Assembly: GCA_031290715.1 (NCBI GenBank)
Contig: JAITNA010000111.1
Coordinates: 1 to 17,835 of the forward strand
Length of the DNA: 17,835 nt
Direction: 5' to 3'
Source of the DNA: Eubacteriales Family XIII. Incertae Sedis bacterium
GTDB lineage: Bacteria > Bacillota > Clostridia > Peptostreptococcales > Anaerovoracaceae
The first letter of the stretch is position 1. Every line of letters begins with the position of its first letter. Shown here one piece after another: positions 6,798 to 14,396 of this stretch. The notes under the pieces are model-generated. The model saw only the letters and a program-made list of their open reading frames with translations, was not told the DNA's origin and searched no databases. A program made the translations under genes and the position numbers.

Positions 6798-7721
6798 TTG
6801 ATTTCCGCAAAAGATGCGCTCAAGCGTATGATCCTGGCGATGTTGGCCCCCGTGTACCGGGTGCGCCCCGCGGCGGCTTTGTCCGCGGTCTATTTTCTGA
6901 AATTCCGGCGGCTCCCGAACATCGGGGCGCCCGTGGTTTTTCAGGAAAAGCTGCAGTGGCTCAAGCTGTATTACCGCCAAGACCGCTATCCGGTTTGTTC
7001 GGACAAATACGCGGTGCGCGGCTATATCGAAGCGCAGGGGATGGGCCGCTTGCTCAACGCTTTGTACGGGCATTGGGACAAGGCGTCGGATATCCCCTTT
7101 GACGAGCTTCCGGAGCGCTTTGTGCTGAAAGTAACGCACGGCAGCGGGTACAATATCATTTGCCGCCGCAAGTCGGAATTGGACCGGAAAAAGGCGGTTT
7201 CGGAATTGGAGCGGTGGCGGCGCAGGAAGTATATCGAGTGTTACGGGGAATGGTTTTACGGGGTCGTCCCGCCGCGGATCGTCTGCGAAGCTTTGATTGA
7301 GGGGGCGCGCCCGGACGAAGCGCCGCGGGATTACAAGGTCCACTGTTTCAATGGGCGCGCGCGGCTGATTCAAGTCGACGCGGGGCGGTTTTCGGCTCGT
7401 CATTTCCGAAACATCTACGATACGGAATGGCGGCTGACCGAGATCGCGCTCGGCAACCTCGGAAGCGATCCCGGCGCGGAGGTTCTCCGGCCGCCGCAGC
7501 TCGCGGAAATACTGCTGTACGCGGAGGAACTGGCGCGGCCGTTCCCCTATGTGCGGATCGATTTTTATCTTGCGGAGGGCCGCGTCGTCTTTGGGGAAAT
7601 GACGTTCACGCCCGGCGCGGGATTCAGCCGGATCCGGCCGGAGAAATACGCCCGTTTGCTCGGGAATTGGCTTTCCCTGCCGCAGAAAGAAGCCGCGCTT
7701 TGCGGGAGCGGCGCGCGATGA
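6798..7721 (+). CDS. TupA-like ATP-grasp protein
   Basis: It matches the TupA-like ATP-grasp family found in teichuronic acid and many capsule/EPS clusters, whose biochemistry is poorly defined; ATP-dependent ligation (for example adding an amino acid to a uronic acid) is a common proposal. In 307 residues the family landmarks are FQEKLQWLKLYYR 48-60, SDKYAVRGYI 68-77, FVLKVTHGSG 108-117, DYKVHCFNG 178-186, RIDFY 253-257 and GEMTFTPGAGF 266-276, the last with the acidic metal-binding type residue. The TTG start at 6798 has GAGGGAGAAAAG directly upstream. It follows the AMP ligase by 13 nt and overlaps the next gene by 4 nt. Its place beside the ACP/ligase pair suggests a shared decoration role, but that is inference. 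Confidence 0.88.
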   Translation: MISAKDALKRMILAMLAPVYRVRPAAALSAVYFLKFRRLPNIGAPVVFQEKLQWLKLYYRQDRYPVCSDKYAVRGYIEAQGMGRLLNALYGHWDKASDIPFDELPERFVLKVTHGSGYNIICRRKSELDRKKAVSELERWRRRKYIECYGEWFYGVVPPRIVCEALIEGARPDEAPRDYKVHCFNGRARLIQVDAGRFSARHFRNIYDTEWRLTEIALGNLGSDPGAEVLRPPQLAEILLYAEELARPFPYVRIDFYLAEGRVVFGEMTFTPGAGFSRIRPEKYARLLGNWLSLPQKEAALCGSGAR

Positions 7722-8821
7722 AAACAGCGGTCTTGATGATCGGCGTCCACGCTTCGACAAAGGGCGGTATGCGGACGGTCGCGGACAATTATTTGAATCA
7801 CGCGGGGCTGCGGGAAGCGGTCTGTTTGACGTATCTGCCGTTCGCGAGGGCGGGCGGCAAGCTCCGGCGCCTTGCGTTTTCATCGGCCGCGTTTGTGAAG
7901 CTGCTTGGGATATTGCTTTTTCGGAGGGTCGATCTTGTACACATTCACAGCGCGTCACGCGGGAGTTTTCTGCGGAAGAGTTTGGCGCTGCGCATGGCAA
8001 AGGCCTTTCGGAAGCCTGTTGTGTTTCATCTGCACGGCGCGGGCTTTGAGGCTTATTATGAAAAATCGTCCGCGGCGCGGAAAGCCTATATCCGCGCGAC
8101 CTTGCGGAAAGCCGACCGGATCGTCTGCCTCGGGCAATCGTGGGAGCGCTTTTTCAAAAAAACGGTCGGCGCGGGCGAACGGATCTCGGTGCTGTACAAC
8201 GCGGTGGCGGCGCCGGAGAAAAACCCGTATCGGACGGATTCGGCGGACATCGTATTTCTCGGCGAGCTCGGGCGCAGAAAAGGGGTGTATGACCTTTTGG
8301 CCGCCGTGAAACGATCGCGCGGCGCGTTTCCGGACGGGGTGCGGGTATTGCTTTACGGGAACGGGGAGGTCGAAAAAGTTCGATCCGCGATCGAGGATTT
8401 CGGGCTCGCCGGGTTTGTGTTTTTGTGCGGATATTTGGAGAAGCGGGAAAAGGAGTCGATGTTTGCGTCCGCAATGATCAATGTCCTGCCGTCTTATCAC
8501 GAGGGGCTTCCGATGACAATCCTGGAGATGATGGCGCACGGCGTGCCGAGTATCACGACCGACGCGGGCGCGATCCCCGAAGCCGTGGAACACGGGAAAA
8601 GCGGTCTGATCGTTGCGCCCGGAGATACGGCCGCGCTCGCGGCGGCCTTGGCGTATTTGGTGAACGATCCGGAAAAACGGCTATCTATGAGCGGGGAAGC
8701 GTATCGCTGTGCGGCGTCAAAGTTTTCGATTGACCGGCATGTCGGCGAATTGCTTCAAATTTACGAATCGCTGCGGCGCGGAAGCGAAGGCGCGCGTAAA
8801 AAACGAAAGGTGTCGGAATGA
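7718..8821 (+). CDS. GT4-family glycosyltransferase
   Basis: A GT-B retaining glycosyltransferase adding one sugar to the lipid-linked repeat unit in the cytoplasm. In 367 residues it shows the acceptor-side HIHSAS (75-80) and FHLHGAG (103-109) histidines, the inter-domain LGELGRRKGVYDLL (181-194) and the EX7E donor motif E262/E270 within HEGLPMTILEMMAHGVP. The C-terminal tail is very basic (about 352-367), as often seen for membrane-associated GTs. ATG 7718 is chosen because it overlaps the ATP-grasp stop (ATGA) and because MKTAVLMIG begins the N-terminal Rossmann strand; GGGAG at 7704-7708 is the ribosome binding site. The donor and linkage are unknown. Confidence 0.92.
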   Translation: MKTAVLMIGVHASTKGGMRTVADNYLNHAGLREAVCLTYLPFARAGGKLRRLAFSSAAFVKLLGILLFRRVDLVHIHSASRGSFLRKSLALRMAKAFRKPVVFHLHGAGFEAYYEKSSAARKAYIRATLRKADRIVCLGQSWERFFKKTVGAGERISVLYNAVAAPEKNPYRTDSADIVFLGELGRRKGVYDLLAAVKRSRGAFPDGVRVLLYGNGEVEKVRSAIEDFGLAGFVFLCGYLEKREKESMFASAMINVLPSYHEGLPMTILEMMAHGVPSITTDAGAIPEAVEHGKSGLIVAPGDTAALAAALAYLVNDPEKRLSMSGEAYRCAASKFSIDRHVGELLQIYESLRRGSEGARKKRKVSE

Positions 8822-9882
8822 AACAGAGAATCCTGTATTTTGTCCTTGTGCTGCTGCTTCTTCTGCTCGTATTGATGTTCGCGCTTGCGGGCTGCGGCCC
8901 GGCCGGGCGCTATGAAAGCAATTTTGCGGATCGCGTCGCCCGGCTGATTCCCGTCCCGAAAGCGGAAACAACGCCGCCGGACGTCCGCGATGATATCTTC
9001 GGCGATTCAAATGTCGTGAGCGAAGGGGCGTTTCGCATTGTGAGCGAGGTCACGCCGGACATTGTGTTTCTTGAAAATCAGTCGTACCGGGAAACGGTCG
9101 AAACGGAGCCGCTTGCCCATTTGTTTGATTTCGCCGTGCCCGCGCCGGCCGCCGCCGAGGATGTCTTCCCGCTGATTCTCTTCGTCCCCGGCGGGTCTTG
9201 GACGGAGGTGGATAAAACGTTCTTTCGGGACGCTGTCGTCACGATGGCGAACCATGGATTCGCGGCGGCCGTCATCAATACAAGAACCTTGCCGGACTAC
9301 GGATACAGTACGCAGATCGAGGATGTATTGGACGCGGTGAATTTCTTCGCTTCGCAGCCGGAGTTCTATCATGTCGATCCGCAAAACGTCTTTCTCGTGG
9401 GCTTTTCCTCCGGGGGGAATCTGGCGCTGAACGCCGCGTATTCGGCGGGCGCGGGCTTCGCTTCGGAGGAGAAGGCGGGTACGTGGCAGACCGGTATCCG
9501 CGCGGTCGGTACTTACGCCGCGCCCATCAGCGCGAATGTCCGCGATAACATCGCGGGCCTTGCCGGATTGGGCGACAACACGCTCGCGCAGGCGCTGATG
9601 GAGAAGGAGGGCATATCCGATCCGGAAACATTTTTGAATAAGATCGATCCGATTACCTACCTGACGCCCGCCGCGCCACCTACCTTGATCCTTCAGGGCT
9701 CCGCGGACGAGGTGGTGGATTTGTCCCAGGGCGAAGCGCTGTACGCGGCCTTGATCGATGAAAACGTACCGACGGAAATCATCACGTACGCGCGGGCGAC
9801 CCACGAGGATATCCCCATGGAAAAGGTACTGAAAGATATCAATCGCTTTTTCAAAGAGAAGATGGAACAGGAAGGAAACTGA
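8818..9882 (+). CDS. alpha/beta-hydrolase lipoprotein (BD-FAE/carboxylesterase-like)
   Basis: A probable extracytoplasmic esterase anchored by lipid. Residues 1-26 form a lipoprotein signal: KQR, long leucine-rich core, then LAGC with Cys26. The fold landmarks of the esterase/lipase family are VPGGSW 123-128 (oxyanion loop), GFSSGG 195-200 (nucleophile Ser197), GSADEVV 294-300 (candidate acid Asp297) and ATHED 327-331 (candidate His329). At 354 residues it is of normal size for the family plus an N-terminal spacer of about 50 residues. The ATG overlaps the upstream stop (ATGA). In a cluster with two acyltransferases, the simplest role is removing or editing O-acyl groups of the polysaccharide; it could instead be a peptidase-like relative. 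Substrate is not readable from sequence. Confidence 0.88.
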   Translation: MKQRILYFVLVLLLLLLVLMFALAGCGPAGRYESNFADRVARLIPVPKAETTPPDVRDDIFGDSNVVSEGAFRIVSEVTPDIVFLENQSYRETVETEPLAHLFDFAVPAPAAAEDVFPLILFVPGGSWTEVDKTFFRDAVVTMANHGFAAAVINTRTLPDYGYSTQIEDVLDAVNFFASQPEFYHVDPQNVFLVGFSSGGNLALNAAYSAGAGFASEEKAGTWQTGIRAVGTYAAPISANVRDNIAGLAGLGDNTLAQALMEKEGISDPETFLNKIDPITYLTPAAPPTLILQGSADEVVDLSQGEALYAALIDENVPTEIITYARATHEDIPMEKVLKDINRFFKEKMEQEGN

Positions 9883-9888
9883 CGAATC

Positions 9889-10575
9889 GTGGAAACCAAT
9901 ACCAATACGAATACGGATGAAAACCCCCGGCGGACCGCCTTGCGCGTCGAGCTCCTTCGGCTCGGGCAGGATACGAAAAGGCTTTTGCTGTATATCGCGG
10001 TTATCGTCGTCCTGACGGTCGCGGGCGTTTTTATTACAATATTCCTACTCGGGCAATTCCATCTGTATGAATACACCTCGACCAGTATGGTATACATCAC
10101 CGAGCTGCGGAATGAAACGGAATCGGCCACGGGGGTCTATCAGGAGCTCTTGGCCGACAAGGAAATCGCTACGGATTTCTCGAATTTCATCATGTCCGAG
10201 GCCGGATTTGCCAAGGTGCGCGACCGGCTGGGCGGCGCGCTGCCATGGGTGGACGAGCATGTCTATGCCATAGACGACGATTTCATCACCGCGAGCAACG
10301 AAGCCCAATCCCGGCTCATTACCATCGAAGTCGTTTGCGATAATCCCTATGACGCCGCTGTCATCGCGAATAAATGCGTGGATGTTCTCGACGAGTTGAG
10401 CCTGATCGTGTACGCCGAGGATGTGGTTCAGGTCGTTCAAATCGCCGAGCCCGTAACAAGGCCGAGCTTTCCCGATCGCAAAATGCTTGTGCCGCTCGGG
10501 GCGGGCTTCGGGTTTTTCGGCGGCGTTGTCCTCGTCTTTCTGCTCTGGGTGTTTTTCGGGAAACGGCAGTCATGA
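9889..10575 (+). CDS. Wzz/Lpp-type chain-length determinant (polysaccharide co-polymerase), kinase-less
   Basis: A 228-residue membrane protein expected to set chain length together with the Wzy polymerase. Transmembrane helix 1 is at about 31-54, an extracytoplasmic domain follows to about 190, and transmembrane helix 2 is at about 199-222, preceded by the proline-containing PVTRPSFPDRK (188-198) typical of the family. The C terminus stops just after helix 2 (FFGKRQS), so there is no attached tyrosine kinase, and no separate kinase gene is present in the window. GTG 9889 is the only start ahead of helix 1 with a nearby AAGGAAA (9872-9877). The N terminus carries a TNTNTNT run from a hexanucleotide repeat at 9895-9915. 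A second Wzz-like module is fused to the polymerase at 14935. Confidence 0.88.
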   Translation: METNTNTNTDENPRRTALRVELLRLGQDTKRLLLYIAVIVVLTVAGVFITIFLLGQFHLYEYTSTSMVYITELRNETESATGVYQELLADKEIATDFSNFIMSEAGFAKVRDRLGGALPWVDEHVYAIDDDFITASNEAQSRLITIEVVCDNPYDAAVIANKCVDVLDELSLIVYAEDVVQVVQIAEPVTRPSFPDRKMLVPLGAGFGFFGGVVLVFLLWVFFGKRQS

Positions 10576-11741
10576 AGCGAAATGGCGTAGGTGTTGGCGG
10601 CGGCGTAGGCGGGGGAAACGGCGAGCGCCCCCGCGTGCTGTATCTGATGTCCTCGCTTGAGATGGGCGGGGCGGAGCGGCTGACGCTCAACCTCTTTGCG
10701 TATCACGCCGCACAACGCGAGCCGGATATCGAGCTATATTATTTGGTCATGAACGACAGGACGGACCCTACTTTGCGGGAAGCGTTGATCGGCTGCGGCG
10801 CGCAGGGGGAGTTTTGGGATCGGAAGCAGGGCTCGCGCAAGCCGTCGTATTATTTCGCGCTCCGTGCGTTCATGCGGGAGCGGCGGATCAATATCATCCA
10901 CGCGCATACGACGGGCGGGAAATACTGGGGCATGGCCATGAAGATGGCCGACCGGAAGCTGCGGCTTGTCTACACCGTCCATTCGACCTTTGATGTGACG
11001 CGGTATACGGGGGCGCAGCGCTTTTTCCATCGAAAAATGGTCGACTGCAATGTCGCGGTTTCGGCGGCGTGCGAGGCGCAGTGCCGCGCGGCCGGGCTCG
11101 GGAAAACGGCCATGATCTACAACGGGATTCCGGTCGGGGACTATCTCGTGCGCGGCGCGGTCCGGGAAGCCGAAGCCATCCCGCGGCTTGTGACGGTTTC
11201 GCGTATCGTGCCCGCGGTCAAGGGGCAGGATTTGACGCTTGAAGCGCTCGCGCTTTGCCGCGGGCGGGGCTTTTCTTTCCGGATCGTTTTTGCGGGGGAT
11301 ATTTCCGGCCCCTATGAAGCGGCCTATCAGGGGTTGAAACAGCGCGCCCGCGAGCTTGCGCTGCCGGACGAATTGATTGAATTTGCCGGAAAACGAAACG
11401 TAGCGGCAGATTTTCTGGCGCGTTTTGACGGCTATATCTGCTCCTCCCGCAAAGAGGGTCTTGGGATTTCAAACATCGAAGCGATGGCGGCGGGGCTTCC
11501 CGTGATCGCCTGTGACAGCGAGGGCCCCGCGGAAATCATCAAGGACGGGGAAACGGGCTATCTCTTTCGGACCGGGGACGCGTCGTCGTTAGCCGATACC
11601 ATTATGAAAGTGTTCGCGCCGTCCGGGAGCTTTCGGGACCGGCGGCGGGTCGCGGAGAACGCGCGGCGGGCCGCGGCCGGCTTCGATGTGGCGCATATGT
11701 ACCGATCGTACCGCGCGATGTATGAAAAGGCGCTTGTTTGA
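10572..11741 (+). CDS. GT4-family glycosyltransferase
   Basis: A second GT-B retaining glycosyltransferase of 389 residues. LYLMSSLEMGGAERL (23-37) is the glycine-rich N-terminal loop of this family; IHAHTTGG (109-116) and YTVHST (134-139) line the acceptor cleft. SRIVPAVKGQDL (210-221) and KEGLGISNIEAMAAGLP (294-310) give the donor-side EX7E pair E295/E303. ATG 10572 is chosen because it overlaps the Wzz stop (ATGA) and gives a normal length; longer starts would run through the Wzz gene. Residues 5-16 are almost all Gly/Val, produced by an 18-bp tandem duplication absent from typical relatives. Donor and linkage unknown. Confidence 0.92.
   Translation: MKRNGVGVGGGVGGGNGERPRVLYLMSSLEMGGAERLTLNLFAYHAAQREPDIELYYLVMNDRTDPTLREALIGCGAQGEFWDRKQGSRKPSYYFALRAFMRERRINIIHAHTTGGKYWGMAMKMADRKLRLVYTVHSTFDVTRYTGAQRFFHRKMVDCNVAVSAACEAQCRAAGLGKTAMIYNGIPVGDYLVRGAVREAEAIPRLVTVSRIVPAVKGQDLTLEALALCRGRGFSFRIVFAGDISGPYEAAYQGLKQRARELALPDELIEFAGKRNVAADFLARFDGYICSSRKEGLGISNIEAMAAGLPVIACDSEGPAEIIKDGETGYLFRTGDASSLADTIMKVFAPSGSFRDRRRVAENARRAAAGFDVAHMYRSYRAMYEKALV
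10584..10619 (+). repeat. 18-bp imperfect tandem duplication inside GT4 gene
   Basis: Units at 10584-10601 and 10602-10619 both begin GGCGTAGG and encode GVGVGG and GVGGGN. The duplication keeps the reading frame and lengthens the N terminus ahead of the first catalytic-domain strand. Confidence 0.65.
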
Positions 11742-13318
11742 TGAGAACGGGGAGGATGAAAACGGGGAGTGCGAAGCGGAGTACCGGGAAAAATATTGTG
11801 CTCACGATCAGCGCCAGTCTGCTCGCGAAGCTCATGGTATTGCTCCAGTCGTCCGTGATTTCGGCGGTGTTCGGCGCAAACGCCGACGTCGACGTCATGT
11901 TTTATATGATGAGCCTGATCATATCGGTCACGACCTTTGCGTCCGCTGTGAATCAGCTTGTCCTGATCGCCAATATCATACAGGCCGAAATGAACGGTCC
12001 CGCGGAAGCGTACCGGCGGCTCGTTCGTTTTTTGTACACGGTCTATACGGGGATCGGCCTTGTTTTCGCGGCGGCCTTTTTCTTTTTCGGAAAACCGCTG
12101 CTGCTCGTTTTGACGGCGTTTGATTCGGCGGCCATCGACCGCTGCCTGCCGCTGATCCGCGTGATGGCGGCCGTGGTATTCCTTTCGGTGGTCAATACCT
12201 ATCTGATGGATTTGTTCACCTCCTTTAAAATCTTCGTGCTGCCGATGGTCAACGACCTGATCAAGAGCGCGCTGATCATCGGGTTTGTCCTGCTGCCGGC
12301 CGGGCGAAGCAGCGTCACGATGGTCGCATGGGGAATGCTTGCCGCCTATGCCCTGCAATTTGTTTCCATTCAGTTCCTGTTCAAAAGGACGTCGGGTTTT
12401 TGGCTCGCCTTCTCGGCGGGGAACATCAGCCTACAGGCGCGGAAGAATACGTTCTTCGTCATGGTGTCGCAATGCGCCACTTTCATCGAATCCATGGTGA
12501 TCATCGGGATTGTTTCGACGCTTCCGGCCGGGTATTTTACGGCGGTCACCTTGGCGCGCAAATTGTCCGTGACCGTGATGAACGTGCTGATCGTACAGTT
12601 CGCCACGGTCGTCGGCATCGATCTCATCGAATACAGCCACGCGGGGGAAGAGGCGAAATTGGAGCGGTCATTTCACAAATATCTGAGGGCCGCGAACTAT
12701 ATCATTCTCCCCGTCACGGCGATCATCGCGGTGAACGCGAAGCCTATTATTTCGATCCTGTTCGGATATGGGAAATTCACGGACGACAATATCGACATCG
12801 CGGCAAAGGCACTGGCCGTCCTCGCCCTCATGTTGGTCACGACCTTGTGGGACGCTTTTTTTCAGCGCTTGGTCGTCGCGCGGCAACTGCAAAGCAAGAC
12901 GTGGCATTTTCAGGTACTCCAGTCCGCGATCCGCTTGGTCCTCATCTTTTTTCTGAACGCGGCGATCGGATATCTCGGCATCGCCGTCGGCCTTGTATTG
13001 GGCAATCTGATCTTTGTCCTGATGCTCGGGGGGTGGCTGTTTCGGCACGACTACCGCTTCATGCGCGTCGCCCCTACCGTGAAATACACCGGTATCAATC
13101 TGGTCTTTGCGGCCGCGGCCGCGGGCCTTGGGGTCTTTGCGCTGCGGTTTTTTGAAACGGGCAGGGGCTTCCTTGAAAACGCGGTTTTCTTGGTACTGTC
13201 CTCGGCTGTGATGTTATTGGTTTACGCGGGCCTTGGCCTGTGCTACAAAGGGAATCGTGAGAGCTTGTCCGCGTTGGCGGCGCTTTTTCGCGGGAAGCTT
13301 CGCGGGGGATCGCGGTGA
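11741..13318 (+). CDS. MurJ/MviN-like lipid-linked oligosaccharide flippase
   Basis: A MOP-superfamily membrane protein (525 residues, about 14 hydrophobic segments) that would move the undecaprenyl-linked repeat unit across the membrane, the Wzx step. The MurJ look is clear: an opening helix followed by SSVISAVFGANADVDVMFY, and later AKPIISILFGYGKFTDDNID, which fits the MurJ LFxxGxF pattern. Basic residues dominate the N terminus (MRTGRMKTGSAKRSTGK) and the C terminus (FRGKLRGGSR). ATG 11741 overlaps the previous stop by one base (TGATG); no Shine-Dalgarno is visible, so translation is probably coupled. TTG 11738 and ATG 11756 are alternatives. Since it lies among glycosyltransferases and a polymerase, an exopolysaccharide role is more likely than lipid II export. 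Confidence 0.9.
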   Translation: MRTGRMKTGSAKRSTGKNIVLTISASLLAKLMVLLQSSVISAVFGANADVDVMFYMMSLIISVTTFASAVNQLVLIANIIQAEMNGPAEAYRRLVRFLYTVYTGIGLVFAAAFFFFGKPLLLVLTAFDSAAIDRCLPLIRVMAAVVFLSVVNTYLMDLFTSFKIFVLPMVNDLIKSALIIGFVLLPAGRSSVTMVAWGMLAAYALQFVSIQFLFKRTSGFWLAFSAGNISLQARKNTFFVMVSQCATFIESMVIIGIVSTLPAGYFTAVTLARKLSVTVMNVLIVQFATVVGIDLIEYSHAGEEAKLERSFHKYLRAANYIILPVTAIIAVNAKPIISILFGYGKFTDDNIDIAAKALAVLALMLVTTLWDAFFQRLVVARQLQSKTWHFQVLQSAIRLVLIFFLNAAIGYLGIAVGLVLGNLIFVLMLGGWLFRHDYRFMRVAPTVKYTGINLVFAAAAAGLGVFALRFFETGRGFLENAVFLVLSSAVMLLVYAGLGLCYKGNRESLSALAALFRGKLRGGSR

Positions 13319-13410
13319 AAACGGGCGGGAAATTGCCGCGGGGCGGGAAGCTGCGTGAGGAAAGGCGCGGGAAAATGGGCGGGAAGCTGCGTGTGAAAAC
13401 GCGCGGGAAA
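13289..13410 (+). repeat. GC-rich 36-bp tandem repeat across the flippase/Alg14 junction
   Basis: GGGCGGGAAGCTGCGTG occurs perfectly at 13341-13357 and 13377-13393, a 36-bp period, with a diverged half-copy at 13323. The encoded 12-residue repeats are GGKLREERRGKM and GGKLRVKTRGKK. A related CGCGGGAAGCTTCGCGGG lies at 13289-13306, in the last codons of the flippase gene (RGKLRGG). The array therefore spans the stop/start overlap of two genes and keeps both frames open. Confidence 0.8.
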
Positions 13411-13866
13411 AAACTTTGTCTGGCGTGTTCGTCGGGCGGGCACCTCACGCAAATGCTTCAGCTTGAGCCTTTGTATCAGCGTTATGACTGCTTTTTCATC
13501 ACGGAGGATTCGGTATTGCTCGGCGAGTTGTCTTTGGCGCGGCGCGTGTATCGCGTAACGCTCGCCAACAGGAGAATGCGGCTGTTCCCGCTGATTTTGC
13601 TGAAAAACAGTTTTCGCGTCCTTCGGATTTTGCGAAAGGAACGCCCGGATGTGGTCGTCAGCACGGGCGCGTTGAACGCGGTCCCGGTGTGCTATCTCGC
13701 GAAGCTGCTCGGAAGCCGGATCGTTTTCATCGAGAGCTTCGCCAAACTTTCGGAACCGTCGCTTTCCGGGCGCTTGGTCAGCCCGATCGCGGATTTGTTC
13801 ATCGTCCAATGGGAGTCCATGCTGCGTTATTATCGGAAAGCGGTCTATGGAGGGAGCCTGTATTGA
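13315..13866 (+). CDS. Alg14/PssD-like glycosyltransferase membrane subunit
   Basis: This is the N-terminal, acceptor-binding half of a split GT28-type enzyme; in the Alg14/Alg13 and PssD/PssE systems it recruits the catalytic partner to the membrane. The conserved core starts at about residue 34 with LCLACSSGGHLTQ (SSGGH 39-43), followed by FFITED (60-65), RPDVVVSTGA (110-119) and the IVFIESFAK segment (137-145). GTG 13315 overlaps the flippase stop (GTGA) but places a very basic 30-residue repeat tail before the core; ATG 13375 or GTG 13391 would remove most of it, so the start is uncertain. The partner gene follows with a 4-nt overlap. With the partner it probably adds the second sugar to the lipid-linked primer. 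Confidence 0.88.
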   Translation: MKTGGKLPRGGKLREERRGKMGGKLRVKTRGKKLCLACSSGGHLTQMLQLEPLYQRYDCFFITEDSVLLGELSLARRVYRVTLANRRMRLFPLILLKNSFRVLRILRKERPDVVVSTGALNAVPVCYLAKLLGSRIVFIESFAKLSEPSLSGRLVSPIADLFIVQWESMLRYYRKAVYGGSLY

Positions 13867-14345
13867 TTTTTGCGGCCATAGGAACACAGAATTTGCCCTT
13901 TGACCGTCTGCTGATCCGCATTGACGAATTGGTTGAGAGCGGTTTCATTCAGGAGGAAGTTTTTGCGCAAATCGGACATTCGCCGTATGAGCCGAAGCGT
14001 TACCGTTTTGAGCGGATGATCCCGCCCCCGCGCTTTGACGGCTATTTGGACCGCTGCGATATCTTCCTTTCGCACGGCGGGACCGGCTCGCTCGTGGGGG
14101 CGCTCAAACGCGGCAAACGGGTCGTTGCGGTCCCGCGGCTCCGCAAATACGGGGAGCATGTCGACGATCATCAGACAGAGATCATTTCCCTGTTTGAGGA
14201 AAGCGGCCTTTTGATTGCGGCGCGGGAGATGGATGATTTGGAGGGGGCGCTGCGCCGGGTCCGGAGCTTTGTCCCGCGGCCCTTCGTCGGAAACAGGCAA
14301 ACGATCCTGAAAATAATAGAGGATTTCATCGAAAATGGTTTTTGA
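13863..14345 (+). CDS. Alg13/PssE-like glycosyltransferase catalytic subunit
   Basis: The nucleotide-sugar-binding half of the split GT28-type transferase. The 160-residue protein has IFAAIGTQNLPFDRL (2-15), the signature opening of this family, SHGGTGS (70-76) that binds the nucleotide-sugar diphosphate, and PRLRKYGEHVDDHQ (91-104), matching the donor-site motif of Alg13/MurG C-terminal domains. The start is TTG 13863, overlapping the Alg14 stop (TTGA), with GGAGGGAG at 13849-13856 at good spacing; an upstream in-frame start at 13689 would run through the Alg14 gene. It needs the preceding gene product for membrane location. Confidence 0.92.
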   Translation: MIFAAIGTQNLPFDRLLIRIDELVESGFIQEEVFAQIGHSPYEPKRYRFERMIPPPRFDGYLDRCDIFLSHGGTGSLVGALKRGKRVVAVPRLRKYGEHVDDHQTEIISLFEESGLLIAAREMDDLEGALRRVRSFVPRPFVGNRQTILKIIEDFIENGF

Positions 14346-14396
14346 GTAATTAATAATTAAAACTTGCTGACGTGCGGGGAGGGGAAGTGTATTGAT
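14346..14396 (+). other. short AT-rich spacer with ribosome binding site
   Basis: It is one of only two gaps of more than about 15 nt inside the cluster. It opens with an AT-only run (TAATTAATAATTAAAA, 14347-14362 approximately) that contrasts sharply with the GC-rich surroundings, then GGGGAGGGGAA at 14376-14386, the ribosome binding site for ATG 14397. I see no good promoter or terminator. Confidence 0.5.

Noticed and set aside
5081..6823. Long minus-strand open frame (580 codons)
   Set aside because: It is antisense to the AMP ligase, which has all its family motifs; the minus-strand protein shows no recognisable domain and reflects GC-rich codon bias.
9895..9915. Phase-variable simple repeat in the Wzz gene
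   Set aside because: The unit is 6 bp, so copy changes would not shift the frame; only TN copy number would vary.
14346..14396. Internal promoter ahead of the second acyltransferase
   Set aside because: The AT-rich run lacks a paired -35/-10 with usable spacing before the start codon.
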